Source of the DNA: Colocasia esculenta
Taxonomy: Eukaryota > Streptophyta > Magnoliopsida > Alismatales > Araceae
Direction: 5' to 3'
DNA: 64,000 nt
NCBI GenBank assembly: GCA_014218235.1
Contig: CM024760.1
Location: 147,947,245-148,011,244 of the forward strand
Shown here: positions 34,635 through 46,016 of the stretch, piece by piece
How positions within the stretch are numbered: the stretch's first letter is position 1
How the letters are laid out: each line of letters opens with the position of its first letter
Program-made: the position numbers and the translations under genes
Notes under the pieces: model-generated
Database searches by the model: none
What the model was told of the DNA's origin: nothing
What the model saw: only the letters and a program-made list of their open reading frames with translations

Positions 34635-37600
34635 GCTTGTTAGGTTTCTATTTCCTAATAGGACTCCAACTCCTATTTAATTATGAATTTTCCTATTTAA
34701 TCCCACCTTCCAAGCCTTGCCATGTCCTATTGGGGTTGGGTTGGAATCCAAATTTGTGGTTAACATATTTGGTTAGGTTTAGGAATCCAATTCTAACCAA
34801 AACTTCCTATTTAATGCATTAAATACCTCTTTTCTATTTAAGAAATAATTAAGTTGCGAATTTAGAGTATTTTCCTATTATTTATCTTTTTAAAAATCCT
34901 TATTTTGGCCCAATAAATTTTATATGGTCAATTTAACCAAACCCATTATTTATTGGAATTTATCTTATGAGATTTCCTTTTTTAATTAGGGAATAATAGA
35001 GTTAAGGATTTTATTATATTTTTCTTACTTGATTTTATTTATGGTCTATGAGAGATCCATTGGTCCAATTCCAATAATGGGTAATCATTTTATGATGTTG
35101 GAAGTCTCTCCGACATGTTCGTTTAATTTATGGGCACGTGATCTTTCCGTGTTAACAGTTTTCCGACTTAGTTTCCAAATTTGGATAATTAGTCACATTG
35201 TGACGTACGCTTTGCCAATCAAATTTTTTGTTGCACGCATTTCTTCGTGGAACACTTAGGGATAATATTTGGGGTTGATTGAAAATTTTAAGAAATTTTC
35301 AGATGTGTTCTTGCACATATAATAATGGTACATATGTTTCTATTATTTTGATTTAAAGAAATTATTATTTTGGATTTTTTTAACTATTAAATTTTCCGGG
35401 TTGCTACAAGGAAACCCATCCTAAACCGTAGGAAACCTACCCAGAAGCGTACCCAACCCATCCAACCTTATAATGACCCATATTCTGGCCGCACCAAGCC
35501 TTTTTGGTCATTGTGAAACCCTAGCACTTTTTGTGAGAAAAGCTGAAGTTCCAAAGCTCTGATCCGGCGACTGGAGGATTTTCTGCGAGATCTACAACCA
35601 CTGGAGGGTAGTCCAACTATCAAGGAGGCATCCCCAAACCTGAGGAATGACCTACAACGATTGGAGAACCATATCAAAGGAGTTTTTGAGCACCCTCTTG
35701 CTTTGGCCGAGGAGGGCTTCAACGGCAAGATTTGATCTTCTAGGATTTTATTAGAGGCAAGTAACCTATGTATATCAATCTTAGACATGTCCCCTACGTC
35801 CGAAAATTTTTCTGGATTTTTCCTCGAGTCCTGGACCCTCCATTTTCCCCGTGCATGTGAGTGTTGTCTGTGCTGATTGCTGTTTGGAAGTTGACGACAA
35901 CATCCCCTGCCGTCAAGTTCTTGAGTTGACGGCAAGGGATGCTGCAGTTAACTCAGTTGGCGGCCAGGATTGTGCAGTTAAGTTCTTCAGTGTTCTGAAA
36001 AATGCTATTTGATTTTATTTAATATATTTAAATGATTTCTGGGTATGTGTTCATGCTGTAACTTTTATGTGGGGTCAAGGGTGATCAGTAGGTCATGTCA
36101 TGAGGTTTTCATGAATTTTCATGATTTGTGTTAATTATTAAAATTCTGGAAATTGAATTCTGAGCATAGAATAACCATGTTTAATTTGTGTAAATAGGTC
36201 AGATGTGAATTAGGGTTTGGTAAATCTTCTATGATGATGTCTTGATTGTATATACGCATTGACACTATTATATTAGACTATTTTACTAGGATCTTTACTA
36301 TAGAGAAATTAGTGAAAAATGCACCTGTGACTTGATTTAATTGTTATAAATACATTTCCTATTCATAAAAATCTAGAAAATTTAGAATGTGTTATATTTA
36401 CTGTATTTAACTTGCGATAAGAATTTCATGAAGATCTGATGACAGTGAGTACTGTTATGTTTTGAAATGAGAAAAATGGCCATATTAAGCATGATAGAGT
36501 TAATTATATGTAAATCAAGAATTAGCAGCATGTTAAAATCTTATTTTAAGTTATTTATCATTGTTTAATAGTAAGGTGAATTTCTGCAAATGGAAACGTG
36601 AATATTATATAAAGTGTGTGTGAAATGGGAAGAAAATATGTGTACGAGCATGAGTAAAATGTGATGAGAATGATAAAGTGATTAATGCAATATTTAGCCA
36701 TGTGTGACACTGCTACCATAGGGGTCTGAGAGATGTACCATAGAAAAGCCCATATGGAAGGCTCAACGTTATGAGATAAATCCTAAGGGCATTAGGATAA
36801 AATTCTGGAGGTGGACAAGTACCGCTGGTTAGGGTGGAGAGGGCTTCTCCCGGTTCTGCGCAGTTACCTAGATTTGCCACCGCATTGCCTAGGTGACAAA
36901 TATGTGAAAGTGAGTGCTAAGTGCTAAGTGATAAGCATTAAGTGATAAAGTGAGTGCTTTCCTCTACTTGGTAGTTAGGACTATGTGTCACGACAATTTA
37001 AGAGATTAAATGTGATTAGAAGTGCAAAGTGATAAGTGAATGTGGCACGTGATAGGTGCAATTGTTGTGATAAGTGATAAACATGAATGCATGAGTAAAC
37101 GAAATGAAAGAAGTGTAAATTATCGATAAGGAAGAGTAAAAGATAATGAGAGTGTAATCACATGCGAAAACCAATGTATTAATACATGCATATTTATTTT
37201 GTTGTTCGTGCATTAACATCATAATTGTAGAATTATGTTAATATCATGTCTAATATCATGTGATATAGTTTAATAATATAGTAGTGTGTATGAATATGCA
37301 CATGTAAATATGTAAAGAAACGCAATGTAGAAAATTGAGTATGTAGAATTGACAAATGAATAAGATAGCATGAGAATAAGTGTAAATTCATGTAAGCAAT
37401 TTTGATTCATGTCAAAACAGAAAGCTAAATGAGATTAGGATGTTGATAAACACATAAAATAATGCCTAAGTCCATGATAGAATTGCTATTCATTTAGTAT
37501 GTAGTTCTATGTTTAATTTGTAGATGATTGCCATCCAATTTGAATGTATTTTAAATCTTCAATTCATGTTTAATAAAGGTGATATCATGGTGAATTATTC

Positions 37601-38721
37601 ATATTAAAACAGCAAATGAAATGTGTAAATAAGTAAGGAAAAGTGCATGTGAAATATAAATAGAGATCATGTTAGATTGCTATCTACTTTATGTATAATT
37701 GCATGTTCTAATTGGTAGAGTTATTCCTCAATAAGGAAAATGTTTAGATTAATAAATCATGTTATATGTTAGGTGTTTAAGAGTGCATATGTTCATACCA
37801 TGTATGTATCAACATGATTATGCTAAATTATGTTAGAATATTTAGTATCGTGTTACGTAGATTACTAGAAAGAATGCGCAAGTGTTAAGAGAGTATGATA
37901 AATTATACAGTAAAACAACAAGTTAAATGTGTGATAAAAAGATATAAATGCATGAGAAATTGACTAGATACTGTGCTAGGAATGTTTATTATCTTGTACA
38001 TAGCCTTATGTTTTAAAATGGTAGAATTGTGAAATGATATGATGAAGATTTGAATCATGCAACATAGGATATATCATGTGTAGAAAACATGTGTAGATGT
38101 ATGTTATTTTTCATGATTTAACATGAGCATGTGCTAGATAGGAAGGTATTTGGATGACTTATGTACAGTTGACCATAAGAAACATGTATCATGTGTAATA
38201 TTGTGATCAGAATGATAGCATGTTGTTTTTCTTATTATTAGTGGCTTATCATCTATGTGATATGTGTAAGTTTGATATTTTAGATTACTTGCTGAGTCTT
38301 GTAAGACTCATACTTGCTTCGGCGTACAGGTGTGACAGGTTATCCAGTAGCTGAGGAGAGAATAGTGAAGATTGATACCACATACAAGAAATAGCACTTG
38401 AGGAGATTTTATTTTTAGTAGTTGCTTTAATTTATAGTTTGAATAATGTTATTCATATGGACAATGTATGAACAATGTAGTTCTTTTCAAGTTGTAATAA
38501 TGTGAACTCTAGTATTTTCTTTTACTATATAGACTGTGGAATATGTGGTGATGATGGAATGAAGTATAATATTTCTTTTAATTCCGCTGTACTCTTTTAT
38601 TATTCATGGACATATCAACCTTATCGTTTAGTGTTGGGTTATTATCCCACTATGACGATGCCCTTTGTACCAATAGGGATTGGTATTATCGTACCGGTAT
38701 AAAGGGGGTCGTTACAGAGAT

Positions 38722-38732
38722 TGGTATCAGAG
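38722..38732 (+). other. Primer-binding site of element A
   Basis: TGGTATCAGAG, an 11-base match to the tRNA-iMet 3' end complement, five bases after the LTR end at 38716. It diverges after this (AATCG). Confidence 0.9.
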
Positions 38733-38900
38733 AATCGAGGTTGAGACTGCACATGAATAAACCATCATCTCACAATATTGCAAAGTCTTTATAAAAAATG
38801 TGTCCATATGTGTAGAAAGTAATAATAATGAATGAAAGATGGTAAGAAAGGTAGATGGTATTTAATAAGTTAGACATTAACTAGATTGAATTTGCAGGCA

Positions 38901-39386
38901 ATGGTGAATCAAGGAAAGCGTGAGGCTAGGGCTAGGGAGCATGAAGAAAAACCTAAGGTGAGAAACTTCATAATGAGACTCAGACCAGCAGTGAGAGCCA
39001 AACTTTTGGAATGTGATCCCCACACTCTGGACGAGCTTCTTAGCACGGCAAGGTTTGCAGCCTCTACAGCTAGCGGGAAACCCATGTGTATGCACTGCAA
39101 TAAACACCATGGCGGGAATCGGTGTTGGGCAAAGGAAGGAAGGTGCCTCAAATGCGGCAACAAGGACCATCGAATTAAAGAATGTCCGAAGTTGAAAAAG
39201 TTTGATCCCCGAAGTGCTACAGCATCGACATCAAAGGAGCCAGCAGCAGAACTTCAAGCACCAGCCAAAGAGAAGGAGGATTTCATTCTTTCTCCGGAGA
39301 TGGCACCGATGATGTCACGAGAGGTACTTGAATCGATCTTCGAGCACGAAGATCTTTTTCTAGGGGGGGAGAGTGTGAGACCCTGA
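38901..39386 (+). CDS. Internally deleted gag of element A
   Basis: An open frame of about 161 codons from ATG 38901 (context gcaatggt, shared with the A' gag start). It has a short basic N-terminus (MVNQGKREARARE). It then joins directly to the C-terminal end of the capsid (FIMRLRPAVRAKLLECDP), so most of the capsid is missing compared with normal Tekay-type gag. Two zinc knuckles follow: CMHCNKHHGGNRC (a variant spacing) and canonical CLKCGNKDHRIKEC. An acidic tail ends in the first bases of the 3' LTR. The frame is uninterrupted, unlike nearly all other element genes here. The knuckles would bind RNA. Whether a capsid-less gag can still package RNA is unknown. Confidence 0.8.
   Translation: MVNQGKREARAREHEEKPKVRNFIMRLRPAVRAKLLECDPHTLDELLSTARFAASTASGKPMCMHCNKHHGGNRCWAKEGRCLKCGNKDHRIKECPKLKKFDPRSATASTSKEPAAELQAPAKEKEDFILSPEMAPMMSREVLESIFEHEDLFLGGESVRP
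39362..39373 (+). other. Polypurine tract of element A
   Basis: AGGGGGGGAGAG directly before the 3' LTR at 39374. It lies inside the last codons of the gag frame. Confidence 0.88.
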
Positions 39387-40203
39387 ATTTTTCCGTCATT
39401 TTATATTGAGCATGCGATATTTACATGTCATAAATATAGTGTACGTATTAAAATTTTTGCATACTATAACTACAAATTGTTCATGTGCATATGCGTATAT
39501 GTATATTATTTTCGTGAATATAAGTAATTATCCAATTTTGTATATAAGGTATTTATTTAAATATTATGCATGATATATTAAAGTAATGTTACATATATAA
39601 TGTGAAGTACTATCATGCATCTTGTAAGCATATATGATTTTACTTTTGTACATGTATTATAATTAAATGTATATATTATCTAATGGTTGAGATGCATATT
39701 GTGTTCCATGCATATTATATGTAGCTATGATGTGTATATATGTGCACGTATATATTAATCTTGTTCAAATTATATATCTATTTCTAAGCATGGTAAATTG
39801 TTATGAGGTGTGAACAATAATGTGAATCGTGTATGTATCTAAATGATGTAGGTATGTATATGCATATATGTTTTACGTTATGTACGTTATAAGTATAATT
39901 ACTCATGAGTATATGCATGTATACATATATCTATACGTCCATCTTGTGCAAATGATATTTGTTTATTGTTAGCATGCTAAATTGTTTATAGTGTATATGG
40001 TACTTAAATAATACGGTGCATGTAAAATATATCAAAATATTATAAGCAAGCTATATTTATGTAAATTCATGCATGTTGTACTAAATTATACTTTGTACGC
40101 ATATAGATGTATAAATCTAATGTCGTACATATGATATTTACTTATTGGAATAACCATTGACTTGATTATGACATGTATGATATCTAAATAATAGAGTGTG
40201 TAT

Positions 40204-40205
<2 letters not shown>

Positions 40206-40248
<43 letters not shown>
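40206..40248. repeat. (TA)n microsatellite in the A 3' LTR
   Basis: About 21 TA units, at the same position as the run in the 5' LTR. Confidence 0.9.
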
Positions 40249-40250
<2 letters not shown>

Positions 40251-40757
40251 GTGCATAATACATTCAACTATGGTGCATATGTATACATATATATGTCACT
40301 TCGTGCATATTATCTTTAATTGAGATTATTACAAATTATACTTATAAATAATGTGTAATGTATATAATTTATGTAATAAGTGTAAACATATTTAATTATG
40401 CTCATACTATATTGTTGGAGCCTAAATGTATGTTTAAATTGGACGAAATTAGGTGTTTGGGCTGTCTGGCACAGTTGGCGGCCAACACTGTGCCACCAAC
40501 TTGCAGGACCTGATTGGCATCCACATCACTGGATGCCAATAGGCATAGGGCGGCCACCCCCTGGACGCCAACCCAATGTTGGCGGCCATCCCCTTGACGT
40601 CAACTGTGCAGTTGACTACAACCGATGTTGACATCTATATCCTCCTGCGTAACGGTTCCAGATTTGTTAATACTCGCATTATGGCCGGTTCCAGTTTAGG
40701 AAACCCATTCTAAACCGTAGGAAACCTACCCAGAAGTGTACCCAACCCATCCAACCT

Positions 40758-40763
40758 TATAAA
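40758..40763 (+). promoter_or_regulatory. TATA box of the A 3' LTR
   Basis: TATAAA in ccttataaagacc, conserved in the A' LTR. The 5' LTR copy reads TATAATG (35469-35475), so the copy that would drive element transcription is altered. Confidence 0.5.
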
Positions 40764-43700
40764 GACCCATTTTCTAGCCGCACCAAGCCTTTTTGGTCAT
40801 TGTGAAACACTAGAACTTTTTGTGAGAAAAGTTGAAATTCCATAGCTCTGATGCGGTGATTGCAGGATTTTTTGGGAGATCTACAACAACTGGAGCGTAG
40901 TCCAACTATCAAGGAGGCATCCCTAAACCCGAGGAACGACCTACAACGATTGGAGAACCGGATCAAAGGAGTTTCTGAGCACCCTCTTGCTTTGGCCGAG
41001 GAGGGCTTCAACGGCAAGATTTGATCTTCTAGGATTTTATTAGAGGCAAGTAACCTATGTATATCAATCTGAGACATGTCCCCTAGGTCCTAGAGTTTTT
41101 TTGGATTTTTCCTCAAGTCTTGGACCCTCCATTTTCCCCGTGCATGTGAGTGTTGTCTGTGCTGATTGCTATTTGGACGTTGACGGCAACATCCCCTGCC
41201 GTCAAGTTCTTGAGTTGACTGCAAGGGATGCCGCAGTTAACTCAGTTGGCGGCCAGGACTGTGCAGTTAAGTTCTTCAGTGTCCTGAAAATTGCTATTTG
41301 ATCTTCTTTAATATATTTAAATGATTTCTGAGTATGTGTTGATGCTGTAACTTTTATGTGGGGTCAAGGGTGATCAGTAGGTCATGTCATGAGGTTTTCA
41401 TGAATTTTCATGATTTGTGTTAATTATTAAAATTCTAGAAATTGAATTATGAGCATAGAATAACCATGTTTAATTTGTGTAAATAGGTCAGATGTGAATT
41501 AGGGTTTGGTAAATCTTCTATGATGATGTCTTGACTGTATATACACATTTACACTATTATATTAGACTGTTTTACTAGGATCTTTACTTTAGAGAAATTA
41601 GTGAAAAATGCACCTGTGACTTGATTTAATTGTTATAAATACATTTCCTATCCATAAAAATCTAGAAAATTTCGAATGTGTTATGTTTACTGTATTTAAC
41701 TTGTGATAAAAATTTCATGAAGATCTGATGACAGTGAGTAATGTTATGTTTTGAAATGAGAAAAATGGTCATGTTAAGAATGATAGAGTTAATTATATGT
41801 AAATCAAGATTAGCAGCATGTTAAAATCTTATTTTAAGTTATTTATCATTGTTTAACAGTAAGGTGAATTTCTGCAAATGGAAACGTGAATATTATATAA
41901 AGTGTGTGTGAAATGGGAAGAAAATATGTGTACGAGCATGAGTAAAATGTGATGAGAATGATAAAGTGATTAATGCAATATTTAGCCATGTGTGACACTG
42001 CTACCATAGGGGTCTGAGAGATGTACCATAGAAAAGTCCATATGGAAGGTTCAACGTTATGAGATAAATCCTAAGGGCATTAGGATAAAATCCTGGAGGT
42101 GGACAAGTACCGCTGGTTAGGGTGGAGAGGGCTTCTCCCGGTTCTGCTCAGTCACCTAGATTTACCACCGCATTGCCTAGGTGACAAATATGTGAAAGTG
42201 AGTGCTAAGTGCTATGTGATAAGCATTAAGTGCTAAAGTGAGTGTTTTCCTCTACTTGGTAGTTAGGACTATGTGTCACGGTAATTTAAGAGATTAAATG
42301 TGATTATAAGTGCAAAGTGATAAGTGAATGCGGCACGTGATAGGTGCAATTGTTGTGATAAGTGATAAACATGAATGCATGAGTAAATGAAATGAAAGAA
42401 GTGTAAATTATTGGTAAGGAAGAGTAAAAGATAATGAGATTGTAATCACATGTGAAAACCAATGTATTAATACGTGCATATTTATTTTGTTGTTCGTGCA
42501 TTAACATCATAATTGTAGAATTATGTTAATATCATGTCTAATATCATGTGATATAGTTTAATAATATAGTAGTGTGTATGAATATGCGCATGTAAATATG
42601 TAAAGAAACACAATGTAGAAAATTGAGTATGTAGAATTGACAAATGAATAAGATAGCATGAGAATAAGTGTAAATTCATGCAATCAAGTTTGATTCATGT
42701 CAAAACAGCAAGCTAAATGAGATTATGATGTTGATAAACACATAAAATAATGCCTATGTCCATGATAGAATTGCTATTCATTTAGTATGTAGTTCTATGT
42801 TTAATTTGTAGATGATTGCCATCCAATTTGAATGTATTTTAAATCTTCAATTCATGTTTAATAAAGGTGATATCATGGTGAATTATTCATATTAAAACAG
42901 CAAATGAAATGTGTAAATAAATAAGGAAAAGTGCATGTGAAATATAAATAGAGATCATGTTAGATTGCTATCTACTTTATGTATAATTGCATGTTCTAAT
43001 TGGTAGAGTTATTCCTCAATAAGGAAAATGTTTAGATTAATAAATCATGTTATATTTAGGTGTTTAAGAGTGCATATGTTCATACCATGTATGTATCAAC
43101 ATGATTATGCTAAATTATGTTAGAATGTTTAGTATCGTGTTATGTAGATTACTAGAAAGCATGCGCAAGTGTTAAGAGAGTATGATAAATTATACAGTAA
43201 AACAGAAGTTAAATGTGTGATAAAAAGATATAAATGCATGAGAAATTGACTAGATACCATGCTAGGAATGTTTATTATCTTGTACATAGCCTTATGTTTT
43301 AAAATGGTAGAATTTTGAAATGATATGATGAAGATTTGAATCATGCAACATAGGATATATCATGTGTAGAAAACATGTGTAGGTGTATGTTATTTTTCAT
43401 GATTTAACATGAGCATGTGCTAGATAGGAAGGTATTTGGATGACTTATGTACAGTTGACCATAAGAAATATGTATCATGTGTAATGTTGTGATCAGAATG
43501 ATAGCATGTGGTTTTCCTTATTATTAGTGGCTTATCATGTATGTGATATGTGTAAGTTTGATATTTTATATTACTTGCTGAGTCTTGTAAGACTCATACT
43601 TGCTTCGGCGTACAGGTGTGACAGGTTATCCAGTAGCTGAGGAGAGAATAGTGAAGATTGATACCGCATACAAGCAATAGCACTTGAGGAGATTTTATTT

Positions 43701-43996
43701 TTGGTAGTTGGTTTAATTTATAGTTTGAATAATGTTATTCATATGGACAATGTAGTTCTTTTCAAGTTGTAATAATGTGGACTCTAGTATTTTCTTTTAC
43801 TATATAGACTGTGGAATATGTGGTGATGATGGAATGAAGTATAATATTTCTTTTAATTCCACTGTACTCTTTTATTATTCATGGACATATCAACCTTATC
43901 GTTTAGTGTTGGGTTACTATCCCACTGTGACGATACTCTTTGTACCGATAGGGATTGGTATAATCGTACCGGTATAAAGGGGGTCGTTATAAGATG

Positions 43997-46016
43997 CCTA
44001 TCGCGTTCTGTTGAGAACACGATGCCCATCTTTTCGCGACCTCAGTTCTGAGGCCTTAAGGCATGCAAGCTCCTCCTCCCATTTTCTTTTTCATTCTCCT
44101 TTCCTTCCTCCTCTCTGTGGTGGGGGAGCTCCCTCTCCCCCTTCTCAGGCGTTTTGGGAGTGGCGATGGTGTCGGCCTGCTCGTGGCAGAGCATTGCAGT
44201 GGCGTAGATCGAGGAGGAGATGGCCAATCCAACGTGAAGGGCCCCAATGGGTCTGGTTCTTTAATTATGTGTAGGGATCTCTTGCTCTCTCTTACTGTCT
44301 TGAGGAGATTGAACTTGTTTTGAGCTATCCTCCCTGTGCTCGAGGCTTTCTTGTGGTTTGCACAGGTGGATGCTTGCCGGTGGTGCTCCCTCTTTGTGTA
44401 GCTTCGTCCTTGTGGTTTATGGGCGAGGAGAGGTGGTGTTGGTTCCCCTTGAGCCATTTTCTTGTTGTGCATGGTGTGTGCACCTCGTTCCCCTTTCTTC
44501 TCCTTGGCTGTTGTAGCTTTGGGGAGGTCGAGGGATGGCCCATCCTTAGTCTCGGCCTTCTGACTGAGGTCGTGATAGGTTGGCTTTCGCGACACCAGTC
44601 ATAAGGCGACGGGTCACCTGTCGCGTTCTGGTAGCGATAGGGTGACCGTCATGTTCTGCTTATCAGTTCTGTTTCCCTGTTTCGGTAATGGTGGGGGTGG
44701 CCCATGTCCAAGTTGGTTAGAGGGAGGTCTCCTCAACTTGGCACAAGGCTCATCTTCCTATTGGTGATTTATCTTCGTGGTTCCTTTGGGTGTGTGGATC
44801 TTGGGGTGGTTCTGCCCAAGGGTGCTACCTTCAAATGAGGAATGCAACGGGTCGATACATCGTGTTCAGCATATGAAGGCGACACCCTTCTTGTCACCTT
44901 CATGTGGCGACATGGCTGCTGACGCGTTCCTCTTACATGTCAGGTTTTCCTTGTTTTTAGGCTTCACAAGGGTGGTCTGTGCCTAAGTTGGTTAGGGGAA
45001 TGTTTCTTCCCCAACTTAGTCACATGACTAGTGTTCCATGGTTGCTGCCCTGGTCGGGTTGTGGGGTGGGCCTTGGGGTGGTCTTTCCCAAGGGCTCTAT
45101 CTTCAATGAAGAATGCAATGGGTCAACACCCTGGCTATCCCTTTCTGGTCGCGACAGGTTCTGTGTCGCTTTCTGGTTTTGATTGCGACTGACTTCTTGT
45201 CGCCTTCTGGCTTCTTTGCTGTTGTGCAGCCTTTTTTATAATCTCAAGTTTCTGGCTGTGGTGTGTGTGTCTGTGTTGGACGATGGCCCTCCTGGGGGTT
45301 TCCAGAAGGCGTGTCATGCGTGTCTGTGCCTACTGGGCTTGTCTTAGTTACGAGCCAATGGTGTTGTTGCTTGTTGTGGTTGCCCCACCTGTTTTCCAAT
45401 TCGTCCGGTGCTTGGCACTTGAGAGCTTGTTCTGTTTAGAGATTGTTATCGTTACCTGGGACCCCCAGTCCCAGCGCCGATTGAGGGAGTTCTCCAAGCA
45501 GTGGACAAGCTCAAGTTACAGACTCTGGTAGCAGAGGAGAAAATGATAGGGGACAGCGGCGTAGAGATGTTTGCAGAGATCTCATAGCTGAGTCTGGGAT
45601 GCCGAGGTGGTTTGGTTGTTCTTCCGGTGCAGATCAGCTAGTCCTTCTCACTGCCTCTCTAGACGTTGGTTCCAAAGCCACATCGCGGTGCTAGGCGTGG
45701 GGCTGCAGCTCGACCGAGTTGCAGTTGTTTGTGTGTGTTGTTCTCTGTGGTGGCTCACTGGCCTCACTCTTCCGGGGAAGTTGTCGGTAGGAGCCAGTGG
45801 CTGGTCAGTAGAGGCAGTGGCCGGTGTGTCCACCTCTTCACTACCAGTGGTGGCGGCTTCGTTGATGGTGTGGTGATGACATTTCCCTCCCGTGTGTCCA
45901 AGTGTGATTTGTTGTCCTAGTTTGCACGGTGGTTATAGCCTCTCTGTGTCTAGTTTCCGTAGGCATCGTGAGTCTGGCCATGTTGGTTTGTGCTTCTGGT
46001 GGCTTCCGCATTGCGA
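43997..46016. other. Unassigned GC-richer segment
   Basis: No protein or RNA gene recognised. It directly continues the target of element A, so it could be the remaining part of the A' LTR, but I could not align it with the A LTR. It has GTCGC/GCGAC and TCGCG words (43998-44050, 44580-44650, 44875-44925, 45145-45200). It also has a diverged direct duplication of about 165 bases (44690-44855 and 44970-45135), each copy with a hairpin. Open frames up to 179 codons occur on both strands but lack known motifs or support from composition. Confidence 0.5.
44690..45135 (+). repeat. Diverged direct duplication with paired hairpins
   Basis: Units at about 44690-44855 and 44970-45135 share aagttggttag, cttggggtggt, cccaagggct and gaatgcaa(c/t)gggtc words. 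Hairpin 1 is CCAAGTTG/CAACTTGG (44708-44715 with 44734-44741). Hairpin 2 is CTAAGTTGG/CCAACTTAG (44983-44991 with 45011-45019). Confidence 0.7.

Larger units (their letters stand above)
31254..35408 (-). mobile_element. Solo LTR B2 (gypsy, C superfamily)
   Basis: 4155 bases, tatcacacccc to ggttgctaca on plus, minus-oriented like B1. A perfect 5-bp duplication, aggaa (31249-31253 and 35409-35413), flanks it, and the empty site is seen in the other LTR of A near 40697. The first dinucleotide has mutated from TG to TA. No internal region is present. It contains a hairpin array (31908-32070), a 60-bp tandem duplication (32231-32350), the conserved superfamily block (about 32840-33030), a GTCGCCTTC/GAAGGCGAC cluster (33605-33775) and a TATA-like box. 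Confidence 0.93.
29928..38716 (+). repeat. 5' LTR of element A (split by B2)
   Basis: Starts TGTGAGACCCC and ends GGGGGTCGTTACA. Segments are 29928-31253 and 35414-38716, with B2 plus one duplication between. No protein is seen. The LTR has a TA microsatellite (30757-30799), an inverted-repeat cluster (31020-31190), a TATA position now reading TATAATG (35469-35475), a TTGACGGC cluster (35890-35990) and the conserved gttctgcgcag block (about 36850). Confidence 0.9.
29928..43991 (+). mobile_element. Element A: GAG-only giant-LTR gypsy (TR-GAG-like)
   Basis: Two LTRs of 4629 (after removing B2) and 4618 bases flank an interior of only 657 bases. The interior holds a tRNA-iMet primer site (38722-38732), a gag-derived frame (38901-39386) and a polypurine tract (39362-39373). 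Pol is wholly absent. Flanks aggtg (29923-29927) and agatg (43992-43996) form a 5-bp duplication with one transition. Non-autonomous elements with LTRs plus gag only are known as TR-GAG elements. A would depend on pol from a relative such as A'. In the first 165 bases I count six LTR mismatches. Confidence 0.87.
39374..43991 (+). repeat. 3' LTR of element A
   Basis: 4618 bases, TGTGAGACCC to GGGTCGTTATA (last CA mutated to TA). It is uninterrupted and therefore the reference for the family. It holds the TA run (40206-40248), the inverted-repeat cluster (40465-40635), TATAAA (40758-40763), a TTGACGGC cluster (41175-41280) and the conserved gttctgctcag block (42140-42150). No protein-coding signal is seen. 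Confidence 0.92.
7156..46016 (-). mobile_element. 5' LTR of A', fragmented by nested insertions (span)
   Basis: The LTR end (tgtaacgac on plus, i.e. GTCGTTACA on minus) abuts the primer site. Its pieces are 7156-7511, 10817-12348, 29119-29927 and possibly 43997-46016. Each of the first three aligns by eye, in reverse, with successive parts of the A LTR at 39374-43991. Examples are the terminal 90 bases, the gcttgctgagtctt block at 10830-10870, the conserved gcagaaccgg block at 11394-11404, and the gggtccaaga/ttacttgcctct blocks at 29150-29240. What lies between the pieces is B0, the Sirevirus and element A. The distal end of this LTR is not identified. Confidence 0.72.

Noticed and set aside
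44056..44595. 179-codon open frame on minus, basic and Pro/Ser-rich
   Set aside because: No known motif, overlapping open frames on the other strand, and low-complexity composition. Nothing beyond length supports it as a gene.
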